DNA of 56,070 nucleotides from Candidatus Treponema caballi (lineage in GTDB: Bacteria; Spirochaetota; Spirochaetia; Treponematales; Treponemataceae), in assembly GCA_018066285.1 (NCBI GenBank), contig JAGHRS010000030.1:1-56070 (forward strand), read 5' to 3'. Shown here in pieces: positions 7,743 to 15,762 of the stretch. The notes under the pieces are model-generated. The model worked only from the letters and a program-made list of their open reading frames with translations, did no database searches and was not told the origin of the DNA. The translations under genes were made by a program, and so were the position numbers. The number at the start of each line of letters is the position of its first letter. The stretch's first letter is position 1.

Positions 7743-8876
7743 TTATTCGAACTTAACCTGCTCAGCCTGAGTCTCTGCGCTTGGGACGCCTTCTGTTACG
7801 GCGCCGGAAGCAGCGGCAACACGGCCAATCCTGTACGCTTTCATGCCTGCATTGCGGCCGGCGTGGTCTGAAGCAGCGAAAGCATCAAATGCAGCGATGA
7901 TTTCGTCTGCCTTGTCAGCGCTTACAGCCATCATGAAGCCGATTCCCATATTGAATGTGTTGTACATTCTGTCCGGATCAGCTCCGCGTTTTACGAGTTC
8001 GTCGAATACCGGCAGTACCGGCCAGGAACCTTTCTTAAACACTGAGATAAGCGGCGTTTTGCCGGCGGCTGCACGCTTTCTGTTTGCTTCCGGGTACATG
8101 CGCGGTACATTTTCATAAAAGCCGCCGCCCGTAATGTGTACCATGCCGTGGACAGGGCCTTCTGCAAGACTCTTTCCTGCAGGACGGAATTTTTCAAGTA
8201 TTTCAAGAACCGGGCGGACATAAATGCGGGTCGGAGCAAGGAGTGCTTCTCCAATGGTTCCGCCGTTAAACGGTTCTGTAAAGTCAGTGACCAGCTTTCT
8301 TACCAGAGAGAAGCCGTTTGAATGGACGCCTGTTGAAGAAAGACCGATAATCACATCCCCTTCCTCAATGGCGCCGCCTGTAATGATGTCTGCTTTTTCA
8401 GCAATACCGACGCCGAAACCAGCGACATCGTACTTGCCCTTGTCGTAGAAGCCTGGCATCTCTGCAGTTTCACCACCAAGAAGCGCGCAGTTGCTGTCTA
8501 CACAGCCGTCTGCAACGCCTTTGACGAGATCTGCTGCAATTGATGAATCCAGGTTTCCGCAGGCAATGTAATCAAGGAAATAGAGTGGCTTTGCACCAGT
8601 ACACAGGATGTCGTTGACGCTCATGGCAACGCAGTCAATGCCGACCGTATCGTATTTCTTCATCTGGAAGGCAATATCGAGCTTTGTGCCGACACCGTCA
8701 GTTCCGGAAACCATGACAGGTTCCTTCATTCCAGCTGGTACAGAGAACATTCCGGCAAAGCTGCCAAGTCCGTTCAGAACGCCGGGTATCTGGGTCCGCT
8801 TTGCGTGAGCCTTATACTTGTCTACGGCCTTGTAGCCTTCTTCAACATCAACACCTGACTGTCTGTAGTCTATCAT
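7743..8876 (-). CDS. purM: Phosphoribosylformylglycinamidine cyclo-ligase (AIR synthase)
   Basis: A 377-residue cytoplasmic enzyme that closes the imidazole ring of AIR with ATP. It has the Pur-M hallmarks: SGTDGVGTKLDIAF, VGIDCVAMSVNDILCTGAKPLYFLDYIA, GCVDSNCALLGGETAEMPGFY, STGVHSNGFSLVRKL and HITGGGFYENVPRM. Length is slightly above the usual 345-350, with short extra loops and a longer C-terminus. The ribosome site AGGGG precedes the ATG. It follows purF by 31 bases and is surely cotranscribed with it. Confidence 0.95.
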   Translation of the reverse strand: MIDYRQSGVDVEEGYKAVDKYKAHAKRTQIPGVLNGLGSFAGMFSVPAGMKEPVMVSGTDGVGTKLDIAFQMKKYDTVGIDCVAMSVNDILCTGAKPLYFLDYIACGNLDSSIAADLVKGVADGCVDSNCALLGGETAEMPGFYDKGKYDVAGFGVGIAEKADIITGGAIEEGDVIIGLSSTGVHSNGFSLVRKLVTDFTEPFNGGTIGEALLAPTRIYVRPVLEILEKFRPAGKSLAEGPVHGMVHITGGGFYENVPRMYPEANRKRAAAGKTPLISVFKKGSWPVLPVFDELVKRGADPDRMYNTFNMGIGFMMAVSADKADEIIAAFDAFAASDHAGRNAGMKAYRIGRVAAASGAVTEGVPSAETQAEQVKFE

Positions 8877-8907
8877 GTCTATCCCCTTGATTAGTATGTA
8901 CTTGTTG

Positions 8908-10413
8908 TTATAACTGTTTTCCGTTCAATTCGCCTGGAACAGATACAGGATACTCGCCTGTGAAGCAGCCTTTGCAGTAGCCGAAAGATTCAGGATTCAG
9001 TCCTTCGAGTGCACGCATCATGCCTTCACATGAAATGAATGCCAGTGAGTCAGCACCGATTTCCTTACGGACTTCCTCAACATCATGTGTTGAAGAAATG
9101 AGCTGAGAGCGGCTCGGTGTATCAACACCGAAGTAGCACGGGTACTTTACCGGCGGGCTTGAAACCCTGAAGTGAACTTCTTTTGCACCGGCGCGGCGCA
9201 GGATGGTAATAAGACGCTTGCAGGTTGTTCCGCGGACGATTGAGTCATCGATGATGACGACGCGCTTTCCCTGAAGATCGCTCTTCATTGCGTTCAGTTT
9301 TACGAAAACGAGTTTTTCGCGCTCTGTCTGTGTCGGCGCAATGAATGTGCGGCCGATGTACTTGTTCTTTACGATGCCCATTGCGTACGGAATGCCACTT
9401 GCCTTTGCGTAGCCCATTGCAGCACCGAGTCCGCTGTCAGGAACACCGATGACGACATCAGCCTTTACGCCGCTTTCTTCTGCGAGGACGGCGCCCATGC
9501 GGAGCCGTGCTTCCTGAACGGGAATGCCGTCAATGATTGAGTCAGGGCGTGCAAAATACACGTATTCGAAAACGCATGAGCGTTTTGCAGTGTGTTCGCC
9601 GAATTCGAATGAAAGGACGCCGTCGTCATTGATGATGACGATTTCGCCCGGGCGGATGTCGCGGACGAGCTCAGCGCCGATTGCATCAAGTGCGCAGCTT
9701 TCGCTTGCCAGAACCCAGCCGTTCTCGAGTTTTCCGAGACACAGCGGACGGATGCCGTTCGGGTCGCGCACACCGATGAGGCTCTTTTCTGTCATGACGC
9801 ACAGGGCGAATGAACCTTTTATCATCTGGATTGTGTCGGTAAGGGCCCGTTCCAGACCTTTCTTGTAACTCTTTGCAATGAGCTTAATGATTACTTCTGT
9901 ATCACTCTGGGAAGTGAATGTTGAGCCCGTTTCTTCAAGGAACTCTTTGAGCTGGTCGTAGTTGACGAGCTGTCCGTTGTGGGCAACGGCAATGCCGCCG
10001 AGCTTGAAACGGTTTACGAACGGCTGTGCATTCTCAATGTGAGCCTGTCCGCTTGTAGTATACAGTACGTGGCCGATGGCAATCTTACCGCCCATTTCAT
10101 CGAGCTTTGCGCCGTCAAAAACGTCTGCGACAAGTCCCATTTCCTTGTGCTGGATGATATCCGTGCCGTTGGTACAGGCAATACCTGCACTTTCCTGGCC
10201 ACGGTGCTGCAGTGCATACATTCCATAGTAAGCTAACTTTGCTGCATTGTATGACGCTTCTTCTGCTGATCCGTCGGGTGCGGTTCCCATTGCAGAATTA
10301 GTTGCATCGTCCGTCTTCTGGTTTTCCATCACCTTGTTCAGGTAGATGCCGATAATTCCGCACTTTTCGCCAAGCTTATCAGCTCCGGCGGGCAAAATTG
10401 TTTCTGTGTCCAT
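8908..10413 (-). CDS. purF: Amidophosphoribosyltransferase
   Basis: A 501-residue enzyme catalysing the first committed step of purine synthesis (PRPP + Gln to phosphoribosylamine). The N-terminal Ntn-hydrolase domain starts with Cys18 in EKCGIIGIY, so a 17-residue propeptide must be removed to free the nucleophile. QHRGQESAGI and NGIRPLCLGKL follow. The PRPP motif is VVIIDDSIVRGTT. Cysteines in YPCYFGVD and YCKGCFTGEYPV, plus one in RSCVFEYVYF, match the 4Fe-4S type found in Bacillus. A Ser/Ala/Asp-rich insert of about 20 residues follows the nucleophile region (about 26-50). It lies between purE and purM with gaps of 30 and 31 bases. Confidence 0.96.
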   Translation of the reverse strand: MDTETILPAGADKLGEKCGIIGIYLNKVMENQKTDDATNSAMGTAPDGSAEEASYNAAKLAYYGMYALQHRGQESAGIACTNGTDIIQHKEMGLVADVFDGAKLDEMGGKIAIGHVLYTTSGQAHIENAQPFVNRFKLGGIAVAHNGQLVNYDQLKEFLEETGSTFTSQSDTEVIIKLIAKSYKKGLERALTDTIQMIKGSFALCVMTEKSLIGVRDPNGIRPLCLGKLENGWVLASESCALDAIGAELVRDIRPGEIVIINDDGVLSFEFGEHTAKRSCVFEYVYFARPDSIIDGIPVQEARLRMGAVLAEESGVKADVVIGVPDSGLGAAMGYAKASGIPYAMGIVKNKYIGRTFIAPTQTEREKLVFVKLNAMKSDLQGKRVVIIDDSIVRGTTCKRLITILRRAGAKEVHFRVSSPPVKYPCYFGVDTPSRSQLISSTHDVEEVRKEIGADSLAFISCEGMMRALEGLNPESFGYCKGCFTGEYPVSVPGELNGKQL

Positions 10414-10443
10414 TTTTTTCTCTTCTCTCTTCCTGCAATCTGC

Positions 10444-10956
10444 TTACAGCGTTACGCCAAGGCCGCCGTTTTCTTCGGCTTCCTTTGCCAGTCTGGCACG
10501 GAACTCTGTGAGCTTACTGCGAAGTTCAGGATATTTGATTGCAAGCATTTCCACTGCGAGATAGCCTGCATTACCTGCGTTGTTGACGCCGACAGAAGCA
10601 ACCGGAATCTGCGGCGGCATCTGTACAATAGAAAAAAGGGCATCCAGTCCAGCCAAACCGCTGGAAGAACGCCCTTTGCTGTCCATAGACCGACACTCTA
10701 ACGGTACTCCGATAACCGGCAGTACAGTCATGGCCGCAATAACACCCGGCAGATGTGCGGCAAGTCCTGCACCGGCGATAATCACCTCTGCGCCGGACTC
10801 TTCCATCCTGCGTACAGTCTTTTCCAGCAGATCATGTGCACGGTGGGCGGACAGCACGAAAGCCTCGTACTCAACACCGAATTCAGTGAGCACTGCTGCA
10901 GCCTTTTTCATTACTTCTGTATCTGATTTTGAACCGAAGAATATGGCAACCTTCAT
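10444..10956 (-). CDS. purE: N5-carboxyaminoimidazole ribonucleotide mutase
   Basis: A 170-residue enzyme of purine step 6. Motifs: IFFGSKSDTEVM (phosphate loop), VLSAHRAHDLL, AGAGLAAHLPGVIAAMT, and GLDALFSIVQMPPQIPVASVGVNNAGNAG. The layout is the class I mutase type; SAHRAH replaces the common SAHRTP. An in-frame ATG lies five codons upstream at 10971, but GCAGGAG seven bases before the ATG at 10956 decides for the latter. It is the first gene after the purine riboswitch. No purK is in the window, so its partner may lie elsewhere or carboxylation may be direct. Confidence 0.93.
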   Translation of the reverse strand: MKVAIFFGSKSDTEVMKKAAAVLTEFGVEYEAFVLSAHRAHDLLEKTVRRMEESGAEVIIAGAGLAAHLPGVIAAMTVLPVIGVPLECRSMDSKGRSSSGLAGLDALFSIVQMPPQIPVASVGVNNAGNAGYLAVEMLAIKYPELRSKLTEFRARLAKEAEENGGLGVTL

Positions 10957-11016
10957 CGTATACTCCTGCATTTCTGCAAACGATAGATTACCGACGGATA
11001 GATATGAAAAGAACGG

Positions 11017-11111
11017 GAATCATAGTCGGTCGTCGTGGGTGACCGGTAGAAACATCTCACACCCTGTCAGTCTGAGGAGTAACTGAACATCCCGTGAAAC
11101 ATATATGAGCC
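11017..11111 (-). ncRNA. Guanine-class purine riboswitch with enlarged P2 loop
   Basis: In the 5' leader of purE the RNA contains the purine-aptamer core: GGCUCAUA pairs with UAUGAUUC (P1), the junction UUUCUACC (11045-11052), P3 GGUC/GACC, and the CGACUAUG end whose C is the guanine/hypoxanthine specificity base. P2 is UUUCAC/GUGAGA. L2 is not the usual seven-base loop: it spans about 33 bases and holds an extra UCAGU/ACUGA hairpin. L2 retains GGG runs that can pair with the CCC of L3. Downstream, GUCGGU can pair with ACCGAC of the aptamer and may form the alternative state. No U-run terminator is seen, so the mechanism is open. Confidence 0.85.
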
Positions 11112-11122
11112 GTCGATATAGG

Positions 11123-11151
11123 ATAATACCATAATCGTGCTTTTGTGGCAA
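11123..11151 (-). promoter_or_regulatory. Promoter of the purine cluster
   Basis: TTGCCA (11146-11151), 17-base spacer, TATTAT (11123-11128). Predicted transcription starts a few bases before the riboswitch aptamer, which fits the aptamer being the very 5' end of the mRNA. Confidence 0.75.
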
Positions 11152-11174
11152 TAGAATTCAGTAACAGTTTTTTT

Positions 11175-13517
11175 TTAGAACAGGACAAAATCCTTAAATG
11201 TCAGTGAGACACCGGCCGTCAAACGATAATTGTCGGCAAATGCTGACAGATCGAAAGAATCAAGATCTGTTGAATATTTGGCTGACACGGCTACTTTCTT
11301 GAAAAGTGGAATGTCGAGTCCAGCCTCAAGCCTTGCATTAACATACGATCCGTTTTTAATAAGTGCACCATCCGTCATTACACCGCCTGCAATGAACAGA
11401 CCGGGATGAAACGGACCAAGTCCCAGTTTCACCGTTGCACCAAGCAAAACAGCAGCATCCCATGAAGTTACTTCAAAGCTCTTTGTTGTAATCTTGATCT
11501 TGGAAATCTTTAAGTACCTGTTAACTCCGCCTAAACCAAGATTTCCTTCTGCAGCAATGTACACAAACGGAACAAAAATACTCGTCGAGAATTCAGTAGA
11601 AACAGACACTTTCTGATCGACTATCTGAAGCACATCAATTCCCAGGTTACAAAGCGTACGAGACTCATCCGTTATGAAGAAATTACCAAGGGAGATTTTT
11701 TCCCTCTTCTGCTTCGCTTCTTCATCTGCTGATTCTGCCGCAGCATCTTCAACGTCAGCCAATGCAGCTTCTTCTGCAGCAGCCTCATCCGCAGCAGCCT
11801 TCTCTGCGGCAGCAACAGCTTCTTCCGCCTTACGGGCCTCTTCTGCTGCGGCAGCCTCTTCTGCTTCGCGTGCTGCTATAAGAGCTTCCTGCTCCGCAGC
11901 TTCCTTAAGCATGTTGTTTGCTGTAAGGAATTCGTATTTCTGCGTAATGAGCGCACGTGTACTGATATTCCTTACCGGCACAAAAAGACCTTCAGAACTT
12001 ACGCTTCCTGCAGTCAGAAGACTGATTCCATCAACATCTACAGCACGGGAAGAATCTGCATCAAGACTGTTGAGCACACGCTTAACCCTGCTTCTGGTAA
12101 GCTGATCAGACAGGCAGTCAATCGTTTCTGCAGTGGGAATATACCAGCCGCTTCCAAGATATGAACCGAAAATGCCTGCACGCTCACCATAAGCAGAAAC
12201 GAAAGCATCAATGCCGTCTGCTGCATCAGCAGGATCAAGACCAGTCAATCCCAGAGCAATGATCTCTGTTCCATCATATGGTGCATAAATAACAACCGCA
12301 GCAGCATGCTCTTTTTCATAGCTCGAGAACAGTCTGCTGTCTTCATAGGCAACAACAGAACCATCATCAAGAACGACATCCGCAGGGTGTACAGGGAACT
12401 CAGTATGGACACGGGTTACAGTTCCCGCTATTTCTTCATGTGCAGTTGAAGTTTCAATAATGACGCGGAGTGTTGCTTTCTGAGAACCTTCAACTTTAAG
12501 GGCAGCAGCACTTACAGGGATGATGCATTCTTCATCAGAAACCCACTCCACACTGTCCGCAAGCTTTGTCGCAAATCCTTCGACACGGACGTTCAGCGCC
12601 TCGTTTCTTCTGCAGAGGAATCCGCTTCCAGTCACAGAAACAGGAACAATACCCTCATAAGTATCACAGATATCAGGAATGGAAATTCCCGTCACTTCGA
12701 AAGGCAGATCAGAAATGGACCTGCACAGACGGAAACCGCACGTATCGTATCCAGAAAAGCTTTCACGTGCATGATTTCTTGAAACAGTGTACTGAGAGTA
12801 ACCGTACAGGTAATCAACAAAATAGCCGTCTGTATAATAATCATCAATGCGGTTCCAGGCTGTTCCCATAATGCACAGGTCCAGGCTTTCTCCTTCATGG
12901 CACATTTCGGCAACGTTTCCGTACATGTCATACAGCCCGCCTGCATCTGCAAGCTTTTTTGCAACAGCATGAGTGCCAAAGCCGGTCCGTCCTTCACCAC
13001 GGGCGGCACTGTTGTCTACAAACCACGCGTACATGGCTGTTGAATCTGGCTCTGCTCCGGCTGCATTCATCCATTCTTCGCGGGTAGGCAGGCGGAATCC
13101 GGTCTTTGTGAAATCAGCACGGACACTGCCGAAGCGGATGATATGTCCTTTGTCATCGTAGACAGGATCGATAAGCGTATAGACACACTGGTTTTTTCCA
13201 AGCGTTTCTTCTGTCAGACGGTTACAAAACCACATGGCATCAAAGAAGGTCACCGTTTCAACAGGTCTCATTTCCTGCTCTTCACCAGCGAGAAGTTTTT
13301 CAAAAACTTCTGACTCCAGGACACAGGAACTCGGATTGGTACCCGTAACTTCCTGATACAGTTTCTGGGTTACTTCAGTTGTACTGAGGTAATATGGCTG
13401 AAGTGAAGTCCCGCTTATATCTGCGGGAACCATATCCGGCATTTCCACGGCAAAAACAGGATTCAAAAAAAGAAAGAATGCGGTCAGTATAATAGTAGTT
13501 TTTACGTTTTTTCTCAT
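11175..13517 (-). CDS. Exported SUMF1-domain protein with coiled coil and barrel-like C-terminus
   Basis: A 780-residue protein with a signal peptide (Arg/Lys, then IILTAFFLFLNPVFA). Residues about 30-270 form a formylglycine-generating-enzyme-like (SUMF1) domain: LSTTEVTQKLYQEVTG, RPVETVTFFDAMWFCNRL, GFRLPTREEWMNAA, GGLYDMYGNVAEMCHE, ending CGFRLCRS. A stretch resembling Ig/IPT folds follows, then a TolA-like Ala/Glu coiled coil (about 535-610), then a beta-rich end with alternating hydrophobics terminating in Phe, as in outer-membrane barrels. The ATG at 13517 with GGAGAAG is chosen. It probably links outer membrane and periplasm; SUMF1 catalysis is doubtful. Confidence 0.75.
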   Translation of the reverse strand: MRKNVKTTIILTAFFLFLNPVFAVEMPDMVPADISGTSLQPYYLSTTEVTQKLYQEVTGTNPSSCVLESEVFEKLLAGEEQEMRPVETVTFFDAMWFCNRLTEETLGKNQCVYTLIDPVYDDKGHIIRFGSVRADFTKTGFRLPTREEWMNAAGAEPDSTAMYAWFVDNSAARGEGRTGFGTHAVAKKLADAGGLYDMYGNVAEMCHEGESLDLCIMGTAWNRIDDYYTDGYFVDYLYGYSQYTVSRNHARESFSGYDTCGFRLCRSISDLPFEVTGISIPDICDTYEGIVPVSVTGSGFLCRRNEALNVRVEGFATKLADSVEWVSDEECIIPVSAAALKVEGSQKATLRVIIETSTAHEEIAGTVTRVHTEFPVHPADVVLDDGSVVAYEDSRLFSSYEKEHAAAVVIYAPYDGTEIIALGLTGLDPADAADGIDAFVSAYGERAGIFGSYLGSGWYIPTAETIDCLSDQLTRSRVKRVLNSLDADSSRAVDVDGISLLTAGSVSSEGLFVPVRNISTRALITQKYEFLTANNMLKEAAEQEALIAAREAEEAAAAEEARKAEEAVAAAEKAAADEAAAEEAALADVEDAAAESADEEAKQKREKISLGNFFITDESRTLCNLGIDVLQIVDQKVSVSTEFSTSIFVPFVYIAAEGNLGLGGVNRYLKISKIKITTKSFEVTSWDAAVLLGATVKLGLGPFHPGLFIAGGVMTDGALIKNGSYVNARLEAGLDIPLFKKVAVSAKYSTDLDSFDLSAFADNYRLTAGVSLTFKDFVLF

Positions 13518-13572
13518 AGTAACTTCTCCAGACTGTCGAGCCTGCATACAGTGTATACCATTCGCGCGTTTA

Positions 13573-13601
13573 TTGCCATAACATGACACTGGAGATATAC
13601 T
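13573..13601 (+). promoter_or_regulatory. Promoter of nudC, leaderless type
   Basis: TTGCCA (13573-13578), 17-base spacer, TATACT (13596-13601), then seven bases to the ATG at 13609. Initiation is predicted at or one base before the start codon. A GGAG inside the spacer would not be transcribed. Confidence 0.6.
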
Positions 13602-13608
13602 TGTTTTC

Positions 13609-14406
13609 ATGAGTATGACAGAAATTGCCCACTGTTCAGGGATAACTGATTATTTCGTTTTTTCCGGGAAATTCATTCTGATTGACAGCACAGGCAACTC
13701 TTCTGCTGCTCTTTTCAACGACTGCATTTCCAAAAGTCTCGTATCCGACAGCTTTGTCGAGCCGGAATACTCATACGCTGCAACCATACTTACTTCAGCA
13801 GACACGCTTCCGGAAGGCAGTTCCCTCATTCCGCTCAGGAACCTGTTCGCATCGCAGGATCCACGCTCAGCAAAAGCAGCCAGAGCACTCGGACTTCTCA
13901 ATTGGCGGCGCTCAACGCGTTTCTGCAGTCGCTGCGGCACTCCGCTTGCTGATGACAGCCGGGAAACTGCCAGACGCTGTACAAAATGTGGAACCGTCGT
14001 CTATCCGCGGATTTCACCGTGCATCATAATACTTGTTTCCCGGCCAAAAGCAGATGGCGGCAGGGAGATGCTCCTCGCGCGTCATGTACAGCGCAATCAG
14101 GACATGTACACATGCATTGCAGGATTTATGGAATGCGGCGAATCAGTTGAGGAGTGCGCAGCGCGCGAGGTAAAGGAAGAGACAGGCCTTTCAATAACGA
14201 ACATCCGTTACTTCAAGAGCCAGTCGTGGCCATTCCCGGAACAGCTGATGATCGGGCTTACTGCAGACTACGCAGGCGGGGACATTACGCTTCAGAAAGA
14301 CGAGCTGGCAGACGCACAGTGGTTCAGTCCGGACGCACTGCCACACTCACCGCCGCCAGGCTCTCTTGCATGGGATTTAATCCATACATCCGGCTCACTG
14401 CTTTGA
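13609..14406 (+). CDS. nudC: NADH pyrophosphatase, NUDIX family
   Basis: A 265-residue NudC-type hydrolase that cleaves NAD(H) and can remove NAD caps from RNA. The N-terminal domain (about 1-95) is followed by a zinc ribbon, CSRCG...CTKCG, the PRISPCIIIL start of the NUDIX fold, the NUDIX box beginning GFMECGESVEECAAREV, and the SQPWPFP-like substrate motif SQSWPFPEQLM that marks NudC. Length is normal. The promoter predicts a leaderless message. The 3' end overlaps the convergent glycosyltransferase gene by 12 bases. Confidence 0.93.
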   Translation: MSMTEIAHCSGITDYFVFSGKFILIDSTGNSSAALFNDCISKSLVSDSFVEPEYSYAATILTSADTLPEGSSLIPLRNLFASQDPRSAKAARALGLLNWRRSTRFCSRCGTPLADDSRETARRCTKCGTVVYPRISPCIIILVSRPKADGGREMLLARHVQRNQDMYTCIAGFMECGESVEECAAREVKEETGLSITNIRYFKSQSWPFPEQLMIGLTADYAGGDITLQKDELADAQWFSPDALPHSPPPGSLAWDLIHTSGSLL

Positions 14407-15630
14407 TGCAGATTCCACAGATTTTTCCAGCATCTCATCAGTAACAGGCTTGCGGGTTTTCCACGCATTGAGGACTGCCTGATAGTATGCGATATGTCTG
14501 TTGACAAATGTTTCAGGCAGGAAATCCACAGAGCGTTCCTTACTGTTCTTTCCGTACAGTTTCAGAAGTTTCTGATCCTTCAGCATGTTGACGATTGCTT
14601 CAGACATTTTCTCATCAGATTCAGACTGATAACCGTTGAATCCGTCAATGACAGTATCGTTGTAGCTGGTATCCTTGCGGACAACAACAGGAAGTCCGGA
14701 TGTCAAAGCTTCAAGAATCGTCATTGAATGCATTTCAGAAAGAGAGGGAGATACGAAAAGCGCAGCAGATTCGTAATACCTGTGGACAAGCGAATTATCG
14801 ATGAATCCGGTAAAGACAAATCTGTCTGGATGCTGTGAGACAGAAACAAGTTTCTTCATGTACTTCAGGGCTGGACCATCTCCTACAATGACAGCCTTAG
14901 CCTTTTCCGTCTGCGTAAACACGTTATCAAGAATATCAACAAGTTCAAAAACACGCTTTTCTTCAACAACGCGGCCCACAAACAGAAGCATCTGTTCATC
15001 TTCTTTTATTCCGAGGCTGGATCTGAGTTCGGCAATCTCTTCCGGAGATGATGTTTTTGAACAGTACTGTTTTGGATTGATTGAGTTTGGAATAATCGCA
15101 GACGGTATATCAGGACAGATGTTATCCTGCTTGAAATAGTCATGCGCTTTTGCTGATACATTGATAAGACTATTCATGTGTGAATAAAACTTACGTATCA
15201 GCGCACGGATTGTATCCGGAGAAATGTGCTCACCGCCCGGAATATAGAATTTATAGTAATCTTCCCACATCGTATGGGTCGTTGCAATAAGAGGCACATG
15301 ACATTTCTTGCTTTCATGAACGGCGTTGATACCCATGGAAAATTCTGTGTGACAGTGGATTATGTCTATTTCATTCTGCTTGATGATTTTACTTACTTTC
15401 TTAAGGAAGGGGAAACCGAAAAACTGGTCTTTCATTCCCCATCCCATTTTTGCAGATGGAACCCTGTATATGTCCGGATTGGATTCATCAGCTTCTGCAT
15501 CAGGATTATCTACCGTAATGATGATGACGTGATGTCCCTTAGCCTTGAGTCCTTCATACAGTTCATTGACGACAGTAACTACTCCTGTTTTCGACGGGAG
15601 ATATGCATCCGTAAATAAAGCAATATTCAT
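14395..15630 (-). CDS. GT4-type glycosyltransferase, probably diacylglycerol glucosyltransferase-like
   Basis: A 411-residue GT-B enzyme. The N-terminus ALFTDAYLPSKTGVVTVVNEL is the acceptor loop. The C-terminal donor half has LLFVGRVVEEKRV and the EX7E stretch SLSEMHSMTILEALTSGLPVV. The close similarity of the N-terminus to 1,2-diacylglycerol 3-glucosyltransferases suggests membrane glycolipid synthesis on the cytoplasmic face; the exact substrate is inferred. The ATG at 15630 with GAGGG is preferred over a 21-codon extension. TATACT at 15649-15654 is a likely -10. Confidence 0.85.
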   Translation of the reverse strand: MNIALFTDAYLPSKTGVVTVVNELYEGLKAKGHHVIIITVDNPDAEADESNPDIYRVPSAKMGWGMKDQFFGFPFLKKVSKIIKQNEIDIIHCHTEFSMGINAVHESKKCHVPLIATTHTMWEDYYKFYIPGGEHISPDTIRALIRKFYSHMNSLINVSAKAHDYFKQDNICPDIPSAIIPNSINPKQYCSKTSSPEEIAELRSSLGIKEDEQMLLFVGRVVEEKRVFELVDILDNVFTQTEKAKAVIVGDGPALKYMKKLVSVSQHPDRFVFTGFIDNSLVHRYYESAALFVSPSLSEMHSMTILEALTSGLPVVVRKDTSYNDTVIDGFNGYQSESDEKMSEAIVNMLKDQKLLKLYGKNSKERSVDFLPETFVNRHIAYYQAVLNAWKTRKPVTDEMLEKSVESASKQ

Positions 15631-15762
15631 TTTTAAACCCTCAAAAGCAGTATACATAAAATAAACACAAATTTCACCTCTTGCGTCACTCATTTACGCA
15701 TATTTCTGTGACAGAGAAGATGATTGTGTTTTTCTCAGTTTTCCGGGATAAGTACGGATTGC

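Noticed and set aside
11674-12105. Ala/Ser-rich open frame on the plus strand
   Set aside because: Mirror of the Ala/Glu coiled-coil coding stretch of the SUMF1 protein.
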